From Stenotrophomonas maltophilia (GTDB taxonomy: Bacteria; Pseudomonadota; Gammaproteobacteria; Xanthomonadales; Xanthomonadaceae), in NCBI GenBank assembly GCA_002435595.1, contig DJBL01000017.1, positions 1 to 50,417 on the forward strand: a stretch of 50,417 nt of DNA, read 5' to 3'. The translations under genes were made by a program, and so were the position numbers. This document shows, piece by piece, positions 50,081 to 50,417 of this stretch. Every line of letters starts with the position of its first letter. The stretch's first letter is position 1. The notes beneath the pieces were generated by a model that worked only from the letters and a program-made list of their open reading frames with translations, was not told where the DNA came from and searched no databases.

Positions 50081-50417
50081 CCGCGCGGCTCCGATGCGGC
50101 ATCGAGCAGGCGCTCGAACGCCGGGCTCATGTGTTCGGTGATGCCCTCCGCGCTGCGGCTGACGAAGCGCGCGGCCAACGCGTGTGCCTGCGCGAAGGCC
50201 AGGCCCGGTCCGGTGCCCATCACGGTCAGTGCGGTGGCCCAGCCGTCGGCGTGCATGGCATCGCGCGCGACCACGGTGACGGCGGCCGCGACATGCGCCA
50301 CCGGCGTGCCGGTACGCGGATCCAGGGTATGGCTGAACTGCGCGCCGTCCTGCTGGAAGTGATGCCAGCGATCACCGGAGGTGGCCACGGCCAGGTCGTC
50401 CAGCGCCAGCACGCGCG
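50077..50417 (-). CDS. apbE: FAD:protein FMN transferase ApbE, C-terminal part (gene runs off the window)
   Basis: The last 112 residues of ApbE: LAVATSGDRWHHF, FSHTLDPRTGTPVAH (metal and flavin site) and DAMHADGWATALTVMGTGPGLAFA are diagnostic. The gene starts beyond base 50417. ApbE attaches FMN to Thr of extracytoplasmic flavoproteins, so a covalent flavoprotein partner probably lies further upstream. It overlaps the flavoreductase gene by 4 bp (ATGA). Confidence 0.9.
   Translation of the reverse strand, partial: RVLALDDLAVATSGDRWHHFQQDGAQFSHTLDPRTGTPVAHVAAAVTVVARDAMHADGWATALTVMGTGPGLAFAQAHALAARFVSRSAEGITEHMSPAFERLLDAASEPRG

Noticed and set aside
48188..50362. 724-codon plus-strand frame over the 110-bp repeats and flavoreductase
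   Set aside because: Antisense to a recognised flavodoxin/FNR protein and apbE; its first part is just the tandem repeat translated.

Overview
The window is high-G+C chromosomal DNA from a gammaproteobacterium of the Xanthomonadaceae, most likely Stenotrophomonas or a close relative. Three things point there: the gene neighbourhoods (rpoN-hpf-ptsN-hprK-rapZ-EIIA-ptsH-ptsI, pilT-pilU beside yggS-proC, hda beside murU-amgK); GTAG-headed palindromic REP elements of the kind known in Stenotrophomonas, with a RAYT transposase; and the many ATGA/GTGA gene overlaps. The species is inferred from gene content only.

Layout. 1-2770: a truncated MFS exporter gene under a SoxR-type promoter, divergent from soxR, then an SDR divergent from a LysR regulator. 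2927-6768: proC and yggS, divergent from the twitching-motility ATPases pilT and pilU. 6938-15229: an aldo/keto reductase, a chloroperoxidase-like hydrolase, small unknown proteins, a YitT membrane protein, tag with a DUF4153 membrane protein, and the algH-ruvX-pyrB cluster. 15230-16430: a RAYT transposase gene with REPs and about 150-bp repeats on both sides. 16427-18943: a lipoprotein esterase, a Cys-rich small protein and mgtE. 19293-20862: a lower-G+C island with a short secreted Rhs-core toxin broken by a frameshift, a coupled putative immunity gene and a decayed toxin fragment. 20889-31142: one long leftward series with the PTS-type phosphorelay, RapZ, HPF, sigma-54, LPS transport (lptB-lptA-lptC) and Kdo synthesis (kdsC, kdsD). 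31196-33069: an ibaG-like bolA gene, murA and a small EF-hand membrane protein. 33137-37561: two DUF3108 paralogues, purN-purM and membrane proteins. 37670-40667: DUF2066, PerM-like and hda. 40668-41068: a ten-unit REP array. 41069-44687: murU-amgK (cell-wall recycling), a GlsB-like protein and an M20 peptidase. 44887-50417: a ComEA-like protein, two L,D-transpeptidases, HutD, an exact 110-bp tandem repeat, a membrane-anchored flavoreductase and a truncated apbE.

Functional links. Several genes serve the envelope: murA begins peptidoglycan synthesis, AmgK-MurU recycle MurNAc, the L,D-transpeptidases modify murein, and the kds and lpt genes make and export LPS. RapZ, the PTS relay and sigma-54 sit in the same series and could tie envelope precursor supply to carbon/nitrogen state.

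The most notable material is accessory: (1) a RAYT gene inside an inverted pair of extended REP repeats, with extra tandem copies on one side; (2) a ten-unit REP array between convergent genes; (3) three genes whose TAG stop codon lies inside the GTAG head of a REP; (4) a small secreted Rhs-type putative metalloprotease toxin, with a frameshift in a seven-base homopolymer, a coupled putative immunity gene and a degenerate second toxin end.
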